The notes under the pieces were generated by a model. That model was not told the origin of the DNA. It searched no databases and saw only the letters and a program-made list of their open reading frames with translations. Below, one piece after another: positions 21,291-27,805 of a stretch of 27,805 nt of DNA. The DNA comes from Treponema sp. UBA3662 (GTDB lineage: Bacteria; Spirochaetota; Spirochaetia; Treponematales; Treponemataceae). Position numbers and translations under genes: made by a program. Positions within the stretch are counted from its first letter, which is position 1, and each line of letters starts with the position of its first letter. The DNA is taken from NCBI GenBank assembly GCA_002373205.1, contig DFJV01000111.1, positions 6,884 to 34,688 of the forward strand. Reading direction: 5' to 3'.

Positions 21291-21767
21291 AAGTACAGAA
21301 AGGACATCCTTTGCAAGCTCAAAGCGTTCAAGTGTAAAGTCGCATGAATATATTTTGTGTTCCTTTCCGTCTTTTTTGCCAAAAACAAGCAGAAGGTCGT
21401 TCTGGTCAGTAAGAATGGCCGTTCCCTTTGCAATGCCCATCACAGCCTTTGCTGCGGCAAGAGCCTTTCCCTCCGCGGCAGAACTTCCACCGCCAGATTC
21501 ACCCTGGTTCACAGGAAGCTTTGCCTCCAACGGAATCTGAACGTAATCAGAAAGACTTTCACTACTGCCAAAGCGTCCAAAGCGGGCGCGCCGTCTCCTG
21601 TAGCGCCTAATCTCTGCGCCGTCAAGCTTAAGCGCCAAAAGCTTCTCCTTAGCATCGGCATCCGTAAAGTCAACGAACCACTTCATGTCGCGTACATTGA
21701 GTATTATAGAAAAAACTATGAGAGCAAGAAAAAGCGCAAGAACTGCAAGGGCCATGTATTCCACCAT
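21267..21767 (-). CDS. membrane-anchored protein of unknown function
   Basis: I do not recognise this 166-residue protein. It has one N-terminal transmembrane segment (about residues 4-26), an Arg-rich patch (RRYRRRRARFGRF, about 54-66), a Ser/Gly-rich linker (about 90-100), and a C-terminal soluble part that could be a small alpha/beta domain (TAILTDQNDLLLVFGKKDGKEHKIYSCDFTLERFELAKDVLSVL). The start may be the ATG at 21767 or the one at 21755, which has GGTGG upstream; the N-terminus stays hydrophobic either way. The last residues (GGSTSGS) are encoded by an R4 repeat, so the C-terminus was probably altered by repeat insertion. It is downstream of no obvious partner. Confidence 0.65.
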   Translation of the reverse strand: MVEYMALAVLALFLALIVFSIILNVRDMKWFVDFTDADAKEKLLALKLDGAEIRRYRRRRARFGRFGSSESLSDYVQIPLEAKLPVNQGESGGGSSAAEGKALAAAKAVMGIAKGTAILTDQNDLLLVFGKKDGKEHKIYSCDFTLERFELAKDVLSVLGGSTSGS

Positions 21768-21823
21768 TCCACTCTAGCACGCATTTTTTGCTCTTGCAAG
21801 AGTACTGTTATATCTGAAAAAAA

Positions 21824-21902
21824 ATTCCCTAAAGTATACTTTAGGGAATGGGATTGACTAATCCCATTAACCGAAGTCTTGCTGCGCTCGACTTCGGTTA
21901 AT
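21824..21902 (+). promoter_or_regulatory. leader with three overlapping hairpins
   Basis: 21824-21849 is a 26-bp perfect palindrome centred on GTA/TAC and containing TATACT (21835-21840). 21847-21868 is a 9-bp stem with loop GACT. 21866-21878 pairs with 21890-21902 (13 bp, ATTAACCGAAGTC). Neighbouring arms share bases, so adjacent structures exclude each other. This ends 24 bases before the ATG at 21926. It could be a protein operator, an attenuator-like switch or a repeat element. Confidence 0.6.
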
Positions 21903-21925
21903 CAAATCAAACATAGGAGTGATTT

Positions 21926-22075
21926 ATGGCAAAAACAACAGTAAGACCCGGAAACCCTTACATTGGCGAAGGTGGCAGAATGCCATCCACATCCGGAAAT
22001 CCAAGCGGCGGAAACAGAGGCAACAACCCTCCGTCCCAACCTAGTTCAGGCAATAACGGCGGGGGCAAAAAATGA
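21926..22075 (+). CDS. 49-residue Gly/Asn/Pro/Ser-rich small protein
   Basis: This small reading frame has a good ribosome binding site (AGGAG, six bases before the ATG) and overlaps the following lipoprotein gene by four bases (ATGA), the usual sign of a real coupled gene. The product starts MAKTTVRPGNPYIGEGGRMP and continues with Gly, Asn, Pro and Ser repeats, ending GGGKK. There is no signal peptide, no cysteine and no membrane segment, so it is probably disordered. I know no family for it. Coupling to a lipoprotein suggests a shared job, but the role is unknown. Confidence 0.65.
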   Translation: MAKTTVRPGNPYIGEGGRMPSTSGNPSGGNRGNNPPSQPSSGNNGGGKK

Positions 22076-22566
22076 ACGTACGCAAAGGCTTTATTGTTCT
22101 GTCGGCTATCCTGCTCACACTCAGCTTTACCTCTTGCGGAGGAGGTGGAGGTAGCAGTGGTGACGGCGATGATAACTACGAATGGGGCGGGATGGCTCAA
22201 GGATACTATGTATCAGAACCATATACGGAAGGTGACTATATCTATACCGATGCTATTTATTATTACTTCTTTCCCGAGGGAAAATGGGATTGTTCATATG
22301 CCTTCTTCTACGAAAATGAACTTCTACCTTCCGCTGTACCAAGCGTAGTCCCAGACGAGAAGAGATACAGGATAGAAAATGACGGACTGATACATTTCAA
22401 ATGGCCTAATGATGAGTCAGTAAGGTTTCGGCCAGCTACAATAATTGAAGGGGGTGGCTTTATGCAAAATGACCCCTTTGCTAAAGCGATTGGTAGTGTG
22501 ACCTTTACATACAGAGGTGATACCCCGCCCAATCCAAGTCGTACTCCAGTTACGGAAAGCGAATAA
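22072..22566 (+). CDS. small hypothetical lipoprotein
   Basis: This 164-residue protein has a lipoprotein signal (MNVRKGFIVLSAILLTLSFTSC, Cys22) followed by a Gly/Ser/Asp spacer. The mature part is rich in Tyr and Phe (EGDYIYTDAIYYYFFPEGKW...YAFFYENELL) and ends in a Pro/Thr-rich tail. It resembles short beta-rich lipocalin-like or lipoprotein domains in a general way, but I cannot assign a family. The start overlaps the stop of the 49-residue gene and has GGGGG six bases upstream. A strong hairpin lies about 27 bases downstream. Confidence 0.75.
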   Translation: MNVRKGFIVLSAILLTLSFTSCGGGGGSSGDGDDNYEWGGMAQGYYVSEPYTEGDYIYTDAIYYYFFPEGKWDCSYAFFYENELLPSAVPSVVPDEKRYRIENDGLIHFKWPNDESVRFRPATIIEGGGFMQNDPFAKAIGSVTFTYRGDTPPNPSRTPVTESE

Positions 22567-22578
22567 GCTGTAAAAAAG

Positions 22579-22633
22579 CCGCAAAAAAAATCCCCTGAAC
22601 CAGTCTGCAAAGAATGTATAGACTGGTTCAGGG
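22579..22633 (-). terminator. intrinsic terminator for the minus-strand ATPase remnant
   Basis: A 14-bp perfect stem CCCTGAACCAGTCT (22593-22606 with 22620-22633) is followed on the minus strand by a run of eight Ts (complement of 22583-22590). It may also slow plus-strand transcription from the lipoprotein gene. Confidence 0.8.
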
Positions 22634-22655
22634 TAACGTTTAACAGTATTCTGCA

Positions 22656-23712
22656 CTACTGTGGCAGCCTGCACCTTTCTATATTGTGTATTCCGTAAAG
22701 GGGAACGTTCGTTAGCCAGCCATCACGCCTAAAATCAGCCAAGGATGTACGGACGGAAAATTCGTTCTGCCACTTTTGATGAAAGGCCTTAAGACTTTTT
22801 GCCTGCAAGTTTTCGCTAGCCTTTACTTCTATGGGAACGACAAGGTCTTCAATCTGCGTAACAAAATCAATTTCACCTGACGAGTTGGGAGAAGAATAAT
22901 AAAAGAGCTTTAAGTCAGTTGACGACAAAAGCTGCTGCAAAACAAACTGCTCCGTCAAAGCCCCCTTGAATTCCACAAAAAACACATTTTCGTCAAGAAT
23001 TGTTTTTATGTCTGTTCCTCCCAAAGCGCAAAGCAGGCCTATGTCATTCATGTAAATCTTAAAGGAATCAAGTTCTTCGTATGCTTTTAGTGGATAACCC
23101 GGCTTTGAAAGTCCGTGAACAAGATGAATAAGCCCGCAGTCAGAAAGCCATTGTATTGCAAGCGCAAAGTCTTTTGCCCGGCTGCCTTTTTTTATCTGCC
23201 CATATATGAATTTTTTGTTTTCCTTAGAAAGCTGGGCTGGTATAGAATTCCAAACGAGATTCAGCCTTGCGCAAAGTTCCGCACTTGCATATTTTGAAAA
23301 ATCCTGCTGATAAACTTCAAGAAGTGTTTTTTGAATCTTCCGAACAAGATTCCAGTCCTGCTCGTCAATAAAACTCTGCACGGCCTGCGGCATTCCTCCG
23401 ACATAAAAATATTCTTTCATCCTTCTAATAAAGCGGGTCTTCAACGAGCAAATCAAATTCCAGTCGCATGATTGCAGAACAGAAATAAGCTGCTCATTTT
23501 CTGTGGCCATTAAAAATTCAGTGAATGAAAGCGGATAAAGATTCAACAAATCAACCTTACCGACCGGAAAGTTGGTTCCCCGGTGAAGAGCCACTCCCAT
23601 ATTCCTTCATTACCCATGTTTTGCCAACCTGCCTTGCCCCCCTTAGGACAAGCGGCTTTCTTGCGGGAGAATTCTTCCACTGCTCCAGTTTTGAAAAAAC
23701 AAGCCTTTCCAT
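22656..23712 (-). pseudogene. DUF4143-type AAA ATPase with internal deletion
   Basis: These ATPases have an N-terminal AAA_14 P-loop domain and a C-terminal DUF4143 domain with a PD-D/ExK-like end. The N-terminus is read from the ATG at 23712: MERLVFSKLEQWKNSPARKP then LVLRGARQVGKTWVMKEYG, with Walker A GARQVGKT, but the frame stops at 23557. In another frame from 23600 the protein resumes as MGVALHRGTNFPVGKVDLLNLYPLSFTEFLMA and runs intact to 22656 (ending ...PIEVKASENLQAKSLKAFHQ). Family members have about 90-100 residues between these parts, including Walker B (FDEIQ), which are missing here. The junction is near 23600. This is an inactivated gene by deletion and frameshift. The C-terminal part alone could still be translated. 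Confidence 0.85.
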
Positions 23713-23721
23713 GCCTTAATC

Positions 23722-23776
23722 TTACATTTTTCATGCGCACTTTTTGGCACAAAACACCACTTTTCATGCGCACTTT
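23722..23776 (-). repeat. short motif repeated near gene starts (copies 1 and 3)
   Basis: The 23-bp sequence 23722-23744 (minus: AAAAGTGCGCATGAAAAATG then TAA) recurs with one mismatch at 24787-24809, and a shorter copy is at 23761-23776. Copy 1 lies just upstream of the ATPase remnant and copy 2 at the start of the next minus-strand gene. Confidence 0.6.
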
Positions 23777-23884
23777 GACAACTCATATAACAATTACCAA
23801 AAGTAGGTAGTTTTTGCTGAACAAGTTTCACAATTTTGCGGCACCTTTTTATGCAAAACAAATGCGTCCCAAAAGAACACTTGC

Positions 23885-24128
23885 CATTTTATATAGTACA
23901 TAGCACCCTGGGACTTAGGCTCTCGAAGTATCGCTAAAAAAAGCGCCACTTTCCTGCAAGAAAAAATGGCAAGGAGGCCATCTTGAAGGGGCTTTCCGGG
24001 GTTCCGCGGGTCCAAATAGACGTAAAACAAGCAGCGCCATGGATGGCGCGTCTTTTGTTTGAATAAAAAGCAGGTGAGTTTTCGCAGAAAACTCATGGTA
24101 AAGAATTGCATGGATGCAATTTTTTACC
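23885..24128 (+). repeat. R3-family repeat, rearranged copy with hairpins
   Basis: 23962-24012 matches the R3 right module (AAAATGGCAAGGAGGCCAT...GGGGTTCCGCGGGTCC). 24030-24058 matches the left module (AACAAGCAGCGCCATGGATG). 24075-24095 (TGAGTTTTC/GAAAACTCA) and 24097-24128 (GGTAAA...TTTACC) are hairpins like those at 17503-17558. On the minus strand the first hairpin is followed by CCTGCTTTTT and could terminate the gene ending at 24140. Confidence 0.7.
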
Positions 24129-24139
24129 AACCGTACCTA

Positions 24140-24772
24140 TCACTGTGCAAGAGCATCACAAAAAATGTAGATAGCGCCACACAAGATAAGAATGTGGCCA
24201 ATTATTGCCTTTATAAAAGCAAAGCTTTTTTGCCTTTCTTCTGAATCATCGTCCCTTTTGGTGGAGCAAATTGTGAATATCTCGTCCACTATAGAAAAGA
24301 CACTGTAGTAGCGGGCAGGAAGCAGTACAAACAGGCTTAAAATCATAGTCATGCAAAAGGGAAAGGCAAAAAGAAGCAGACCCTTTGCGCTAAAAGTCTT
24401 TTCCACACAAAATTTACAGACTGCATAAATTGCAAAGCCTATGCCTATCACAAGAGAATAGATTAAAGAAAGCAGCAGAAGCTTTGGAAAACTCAAGTGG
24501 AAAAATTCTTCAACAAGGTAGTCAAAACTTCCTTTTTCATATTGATTGGACCTGTTTTCCGTGACAGGCTTTTTGTCTGCAATGACACTTCCAGACAGCT
24601 TCTTTTTCATTCCCTTTATTTCTGTAAGGACTTCATCATAAATATTTTCATCAACGAGAAGCTCAAAGTTTTCAAAGGTTTCATGGATTTGGCTTTCAAA
24701 GCATTTATCTTCCAAATGCTTTTTTAACTCTTCCACTTCTGTTCCATACTTAGACTCAAAGACTTTTTTCAT
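24140..24772 (-). CDS. membrane protein of unknown function
   Basis: This 210-residue protein has a charged, probably helical N-terminal half (FESKYGTEVEELKKHLEDKC...EVLTEIKGMKKKL) and three hydrophobic segments in the second half (about residues 108-132, 145-168 and 192-209). A short cytoplasmic loop (TKRDDDSEERQKS) lies before the last one. I start at the ATG at 24772, preceded by GGAG at seven bases. An ATG at 24799 would add nine residues overlapping the repeated 23-bp motif and lacks a ribosome binding site. No family is recognised. It lies 428 bp upstream of the ATPase remnant with repeats between, so the two are probably not one transcript. Confidence 0.7.
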   Translation of the reverse strand: MKKVFESKYGTEVEELKKHLEDKCFESQIHETFENFELLVDENIYDEVLTEIKGMKKKLSGSVIADKKPVTENRSNQYEKGSFDYLVEEFFHLSFPKLLLLSLIYSLVIGIGFAIYAVCKFCVEKTFSAKGLLLFAFPFCMTMILSLFVLLPARYYSVFSIVDEIFTICSTKRDDDSEERQKSFAFIKAIIGHILILCGAIYIFCDALAQ

Positions 24773-24834
24773 ATTGCGGCTCCAGTTTACATTTTTCATG
24801 CGTACTTTTCAAGATGGAGCTGTATCTTCCATGC

Positions 24835-25078
24835 AGGACTTTTGCATCCCCAAGCGCGGCAGGGATTGGAGGGGCGGCGTAGCCGTTGCCGCTGGGTGAG
24901 CGCAGTCGAACCCCGGCAATGGAGCGGGAGCGGAACCCCGGAAAGCGCTTCAAAAATGGCCTCCTTGCCATTTTTTTGCCAGTTTTACACGGCTCTTCGA
25001 CAGGGCTCAGGGACCGAACTTCAAGTAAAGTCCATGGCGCTGCTTGTTGGACAAGTAAAAAATGGCAAGATGTTCTTT
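24835..25078 (-). repeat. R3-family repeat, full copy in minus orientation
   Basis: Reverse complement of 9335-9560 in both order and content: GGAGGGGCGGCGTAGCCGTT (24869-24888), 'caatggagcgggagcggaaccccgg', AAAATGGCCTCCTTGCCATTTT, then 'ccatggcgctgcttgttggacaagtaaaaaatggcaagatg'. It fills most of 24773-25167. Confidence 0.85.
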
Positions 25079-25167
25079 ATTGCAACAAATTCGAAAACAT
25101 ACAAAAGCGCCGCAAAATCACTGTCCAAAAGACTACTATCCACTATCAATTATCCATTATCCACACA

Positions 25168-25196
25168 TTGCCCAGAGTTAAAAAATTCAATATAAT
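25168..25196 (+). promoter_or_regulatory. promoter of gpmI
   Basis: TTGCCC (25168-25173), a 17-base spacer and a perfect TATAAT (25191-25196), giving a leader of about 30 nt that contains AAGGAG. Confidence 0.65.
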
Positions 25197-25231
25197 GCTT
25201 CTATTGACTATCTAGTGTAAGGAGTTATCCA

Positions 25232-26905
25232 ATGGCAGAAAAAGTTGCGGACACTATGCATCCGCTTGCAAAAAATCCAAACTGGAAGGGACGCAGGGGT
25301 CCTGTAGTTCTTGTTATTATGGACGGCGTAGGCTACGGCAAGTACGAAGAAGGAGACGCCGTAAAAGCTTCCAAGATGAAATACCTTGACTGGTTCACGG
25401 CAAACTGCCCCCACACAAAACTCAAGGCCCACGGAACAGCAGTTGGCCTTCCCTCAGACGACGACATGGGAAACAGCGAAGTTGGCCACAACGCAATGGG
25501 CTGCGGACGCGTATTTGCACAGGGCGCAAAACTCGTAGGAGAATCAATTACAAGCGGCACTTTGTATGAAGGCGCAACCTGGAAAAAACTTGTAAAGAAC
25601 GTAAAGGACAAGAATTCAACCTTCCACTTTATTGGCCTCGTTTCTGACGGCAACGTTCACAGCCACATAGACCACCTCAAGGGCATGGTTCAGCAGGCAA
25701 ACAAAGAAGGAATCAAGAAAATCCGCGTACACGCACTTTTGGACGGACGCGACGTTCCACCAACAAGCGCACTCGAATACATTACACCCCTCGAAGAATT
25801 CCTTGCATCTTTTAAGGACTCAGACTACCGCATCGCATCGGGCGGCGGACGCATGTACATGACAATGGACCGCTACAACGCAGACTGGAGCATGGTTCAG
25901 CGCGGCTGGTACGCACACGTTCTTGGAGAAGGACGCCAGTTTGCAAGCGCAACAGAAGCAATCAAGACCTACCGCAGCGAAACACCCGACGTTCTTGACC
26001 AGGACATGCATGAATTTGTAATCGCAGAAGGCGGAAAGCCAGTTGGAACAATCCAAGACGGCGACAGCGTAATCTACTTTAACTTCCGCGGCGACCGCGC
26101 ACTTGAAATTTCCGCTGCATTCGAGGGAGACTCATCCTTTGACAAGTTCGACAGAAAGCGCGTTCCAACAGTAGAATACGCAGGAATGATGGAATACGAC
26201 GGCGACAACCACAAGCCAGCCCAGTACCTTGTTAACCCGCCAAGCATTGACCGCACAATGGGTGAATACCTTACAAAGAGCGGCGTACACCTTATGGCAA
26301 TTTCCGAAACCCAGAAGTACGGCCACGTAACCTACTTCTTTAACGGAAACCGCCCCGGTGAATTTGACAAGAACCTTGAAACCTACGAGGAAGTCCCAAG
26401 CGACGTAGTTCCTTTCGAGCAACGCCCATGGATGAAGTGTGCAGAAATCACCGACAAGGTAATCGATGCAATCAAGAGCGGCAAGTACGACCACATCCGC
26501 CTTAACTACCCCAACGGAGACATGGTTGGCCACACAGGCGTATTCAATGCCGTTGTATGCTCAATGGAAGGAATGGACCTGCAGCTTGGAAGGCTTAAAG
26601 CTGCAATCGAAGAAGCCGGCGGAATCATGTGCATCACCGCTGACCACGGCAACAGTGACGACATGTACGAGCACAAAAAGGACGGCTCTGTAGCAAAAGA
26701 CGCAAACGGCGAACCAAAGGCAAAGACAAGCCACAGCCTTAACCCGGTACCAGGCATCATCTACGACCCTGAATACAAGGGCGAATACGACACCGAGCAC
26801 CTTAACGAAGGACTTGGCATTTCTTCTTGGCCTGCAACCCTCATGACACTCATGGGCTTTGTACCGCCAACAGACTACGACAAGTCAATCATCAACTTAA
26901 AGTAG
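25232..26905 (+). CDS. gpmI: cofactor-independent phosphoglycerate mutase
   Basis: This cytoplasmic enzyme interconverts 3- and 2-phosphoglycerate in glycolysis using two metal ions and a phosphoserine intermediate. The 557-residue length is the long form seen in plants, trypanosomatids and some bacteria. Metal ligand Asp31 lies in VIMDGVGYG, and the nucleophile Ser82 in DDDMGNSEVGH. Other marks are HALLDGRDVPPTSALEY, SGGGRMYMTMDRYNADW, LNYPNGDMVGHTG and TADHGNSDDM, the second metal site. The start has AAGGAG seven bases upstream and a good promoter, and an intrinsic terminator follows, so it is a single-gene transcript. Codon use is heavily biased to AAC, GAC, CGC and GGC, as expected for a highly expressed gene. 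Confidence 0.95.
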   Translation: MAEKVADTMHPLAKNPNWKGRRGPVVLVIMDGVGYGKYEEGDAVKASKMKYLDWFTANCPHTKLKAHGTAVGLPSDDDMGNSEVGHNAMGCGRVFAQGAKLVGESITSGTLYEGATWKKLVKNVKDKNSTFHFIGLVSDGNVHSHIDHLKGMVQQANKEGIKKIRVHALLDGRDVPPTSALEYITPLEEFLASFKDSDYRIASGGGRMYMTMDRYNADWSMVQRGWYAHVLGEGRQFASATEAIKTYRSETPDVLDQDMHEFVIAEGGKPVGTIQDGDSVIYFNFRGDRALEISAAFEGDSSFDKFDRKRVPTVEYAGMMEYDGDNHKPAQYLVNPPSIDRTMGEYLTKSGVHLMAISETQKYGHVTYFFNGNRPGEFDKNLETYEEVPSDVVPFEQRPWMKCAEITDKVIDAIKSGKYDHIRLNYPNGDMVGHTGVFNAVVCSMEGMDLQLGRLKAAIEEAGGIMCITADHGNSDDMYEHKKDGSVAKDANGEPKAKTSHSLNPVPGIIYDPEYKGEYDTEHLNEGLGISSWPATLMTLMGFVPPTDYDKSIINLK

Positions 26906-26941
26906 TGCCTATTAAAGCAGTACTCAGCTAAAAACAAAAAG

Positions 26942-26989
26942 GCCTGTCAGGAAACAGAAGCTATCTTCATTCCCGACAGGCTTTTTTTT
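26942..26989 (+). terminator. intrinsic terminator of gpmI
   Basis: GCCTGTC (26942-26948) pairs with GACAGGC (26975-26981), with further pairing inside, followed by eight Ts (26982-26989). An R2 repeat begins directly after the T-run. Confidence 0.9.
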
Positions 26990-27280
26990 GGACGGTGCTT
27001 TTTTTAGTTCGTCCATGCATTCATTGGCTATAATCGGCTACCATGCCTATGCGCCACCGCCGTTCCGCCCTTCCCTAACGGTCATCCCGCCCTTACGGCC
27101 GGGACTAACGGGGCTCCATGGCGGCGTAGGTTCTTTTAAATAACCGCCAAAAGCAGACAAGCCGTCATCCCAAACTAACAAAACTGCCATCCCGAACAGA
27201 GAGCCCGTCATCCCAAACTAACAAAACTGCCATCCCGAACAGAAAGCCCGTCATCCCGAACTTGATTCGGGATCTGTCAA
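26988..27280 (+). repeat. R2 copy and 43-bp tandem repeat
   Basis: 26988-27135 is an R2 copy (TGGACGGTGCTTTTTTTAG, CACCGCCGTTCCGCCC, GGCGGCGTAGG). From 27164, GTCATCCCAAACTAACAAAA recurs at 27207 (period 43 bp), and a third partial unit starts at 27250, ending in the palindrome ATCCCGAA...TTCGGGAT (27253-27272). No gene is seen in 26990-27346. Confidence 0.75.
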
Positions 27281-27346
27281 AACCAGCATTTTAGCGTGCA
27301 CAGATGCCAAATCCCCATTCGTAGCAAGCACTGGCACCATCGCCCA

Positions 27347-27664
27347 CTAGCCCCTGCTCCACCAGCACAATACGATCAGATGTGCCAAATTTACCGCAAA
27401 GGAAATAAGGGACACTACAAGCCAGAGTTTGCACGGCACACCATTTTTTATGCCAAAGGCACAACGCACCGCCCCAACAACACCGCATATGATTCCAGGA
27501 AGCCAGCCGCAAGCAAGGGTTAGTCCGTAAAAGATAAAAAGAGGAGATCCTGTTGCGCAACCGTTAGCCAATCCAGGTTTGACAATAGCTGTCAAAACAT
27601 GCAGAAAAATCAGCAGTGCCGGAAACGACAGGGAGCGTAGCGCATACCTCCTGTACCTATTCAT
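27347..27664 (-). CDS. small membrane protein of unknown function
   Basis: This 105-residue protein has about three hydrophobic segments (SFPALLIFLHVLTAIV, PLFIFYGLTLACGWLPGIICGVVGAV, LWLVVSLISFAVNLAHLIVLCWW). I start at the ATG at 27664 (MNRYRRYALRS), which has a strong GGAGG five bases upstream; a longer frame from 27685 would begin before that site. The start overlaps the end of an upstream open stretch by eight bases. No family is recognised. Confidence 0.7.
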   Translation of the reverse strand: MNRYRRYALRSLSFPALLIFLHVLTAIVKPGLANGCATGSPLFIFYGLTLACGWLPGIICGVVGAVRCAFGIKNGVPCKLWLVVSLISFAVNLAHLIVLCWWSRG

Positions 27665-27782
27665 CTTCACCTCCGTGCAAATCAAGACCTAAGACTCTGC
27701 ATGCATTTTTCATTGCTTCATATATGTCTTCACCGAAAGTATTTGCAGTTGTTACAGTATAACACAAAGCGGTAACATTTTA
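27657..27782 (-). other. possible gene remnant or short upstream frame
   Basis: Read on the minus strand, an open frame preceded by TAA ends TANTFGEDIYEAMKNACRVL-GLDLHGGEDE and overlaps the next start by eight bases, as a real upstream gene would. It has no good start codon except one giving 18 residues. TGTTATACT, an extended -10, lies within it. It may be the decayed end of a gene, a leader peptide or chance. Confidence 0.3.
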
Positions 27783-27805
27783 CAGGCATAAATGTTGGCA
27801 GACAA

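Noticed and set aside
22417..22674. Minus-strand open frame opposite the small lipoprotein gene
   Set aside because: It crosses the terminator hairpin and is antisense to a frame with a lipobox and coupled start.
23543..23773. 76-codon minus-strand frame overlapping the ATPase N-terminus
   Set aside because: It is out of frame with the Walker A-containing frame from 23712 and has no recognisable content.
1..27805. tRNA, rRNA or riboswitch genes
   Set aside because: I saw no cloverleaf with a conserved T-loop, no rRNA segment and no leader matching a riboswitch class that I know.

Overview
The window looks like part of a spirochaete chromosome, most likely a gut- or rumen-type Treponema. The reasons are lipoproteins with relaxed spirochaetal lipoboxes (FFSC, FTAC, FTSC), an OmpA-domain periplasmic protein resembling T. 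pallidum Tp0624, a bacteriohemerythrin, a long CBS/DRTGG-type manganese pyrophosphatase and a long cofactor-independent phosphoglycerate mutase. This placement comes from reading proteins, not from a database search. Housekeeping genes are GC-moderate; the restriction-modification block and the acetyltransferase pair are visibly AT-richer and probably acquired.

Layout: 1-1085 has no protein gene but holds a candidate small RNA (minus, about 154-247) and several repeats. 1086-5166 is a plus-strand envelope operon: TPR lipoprotein, LysM lytic transglycosylase, OmpA-domain protein. 5178-5570 is a tandem array with an exact 76-bp period. 5586-9196 is minus: polysaccharide deacetylase, purN, an acidic membrane protein and a TSCPD protein. 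9627-12050 is a BsuBI/PstI-type system with an intact methylase and a frameshifted endonuclease. 12078-12983 is an EamA transporter. 13357-14155 is a GNAT protein with a small partner. 14324-16195 is a lipoprotein whose signal peptide is encoded by an 11-unit pentanucleotide repeat. 16637-17291 is a HigBA toxin-antitoxin pair. 17675-19330 is the pyrophosphatase. 19575-20030 is the bacteriohemerythrin, overlapping convergently with a RadC that carries a repetitive tail (20017-20958). 21267-21767 is an anchored protein of unknown function. 21926-22566 is a two-gene peptide/lipoprotein unit behind three overlapping hairpins. 22656-23712 is a decayed DUF4143-type ATPase. 24140-24772 is a membrane protein, 25232-26905 is gpmI, and 27347-27664 is a small membrane protein.

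Nearly every intergenic space is filled with short palindromic repeats of at least four families (called R1-R4 here), some nested and one lying in frame inside a coding region. Several genes (1086, 12050, 12983, 16637, 19330) have a -10-like box only 5-8 nt before the start codon and no Shine-Dalgarno sequence, which suggests leaderless transcripts. The strongest candidates for undescribed biology are the small RNA at 154-247, the phase-variable lipoprotein switch at 16117-16171, the structured leader at 21824-21902 with its 49-residue peptide, and the RadC tail.
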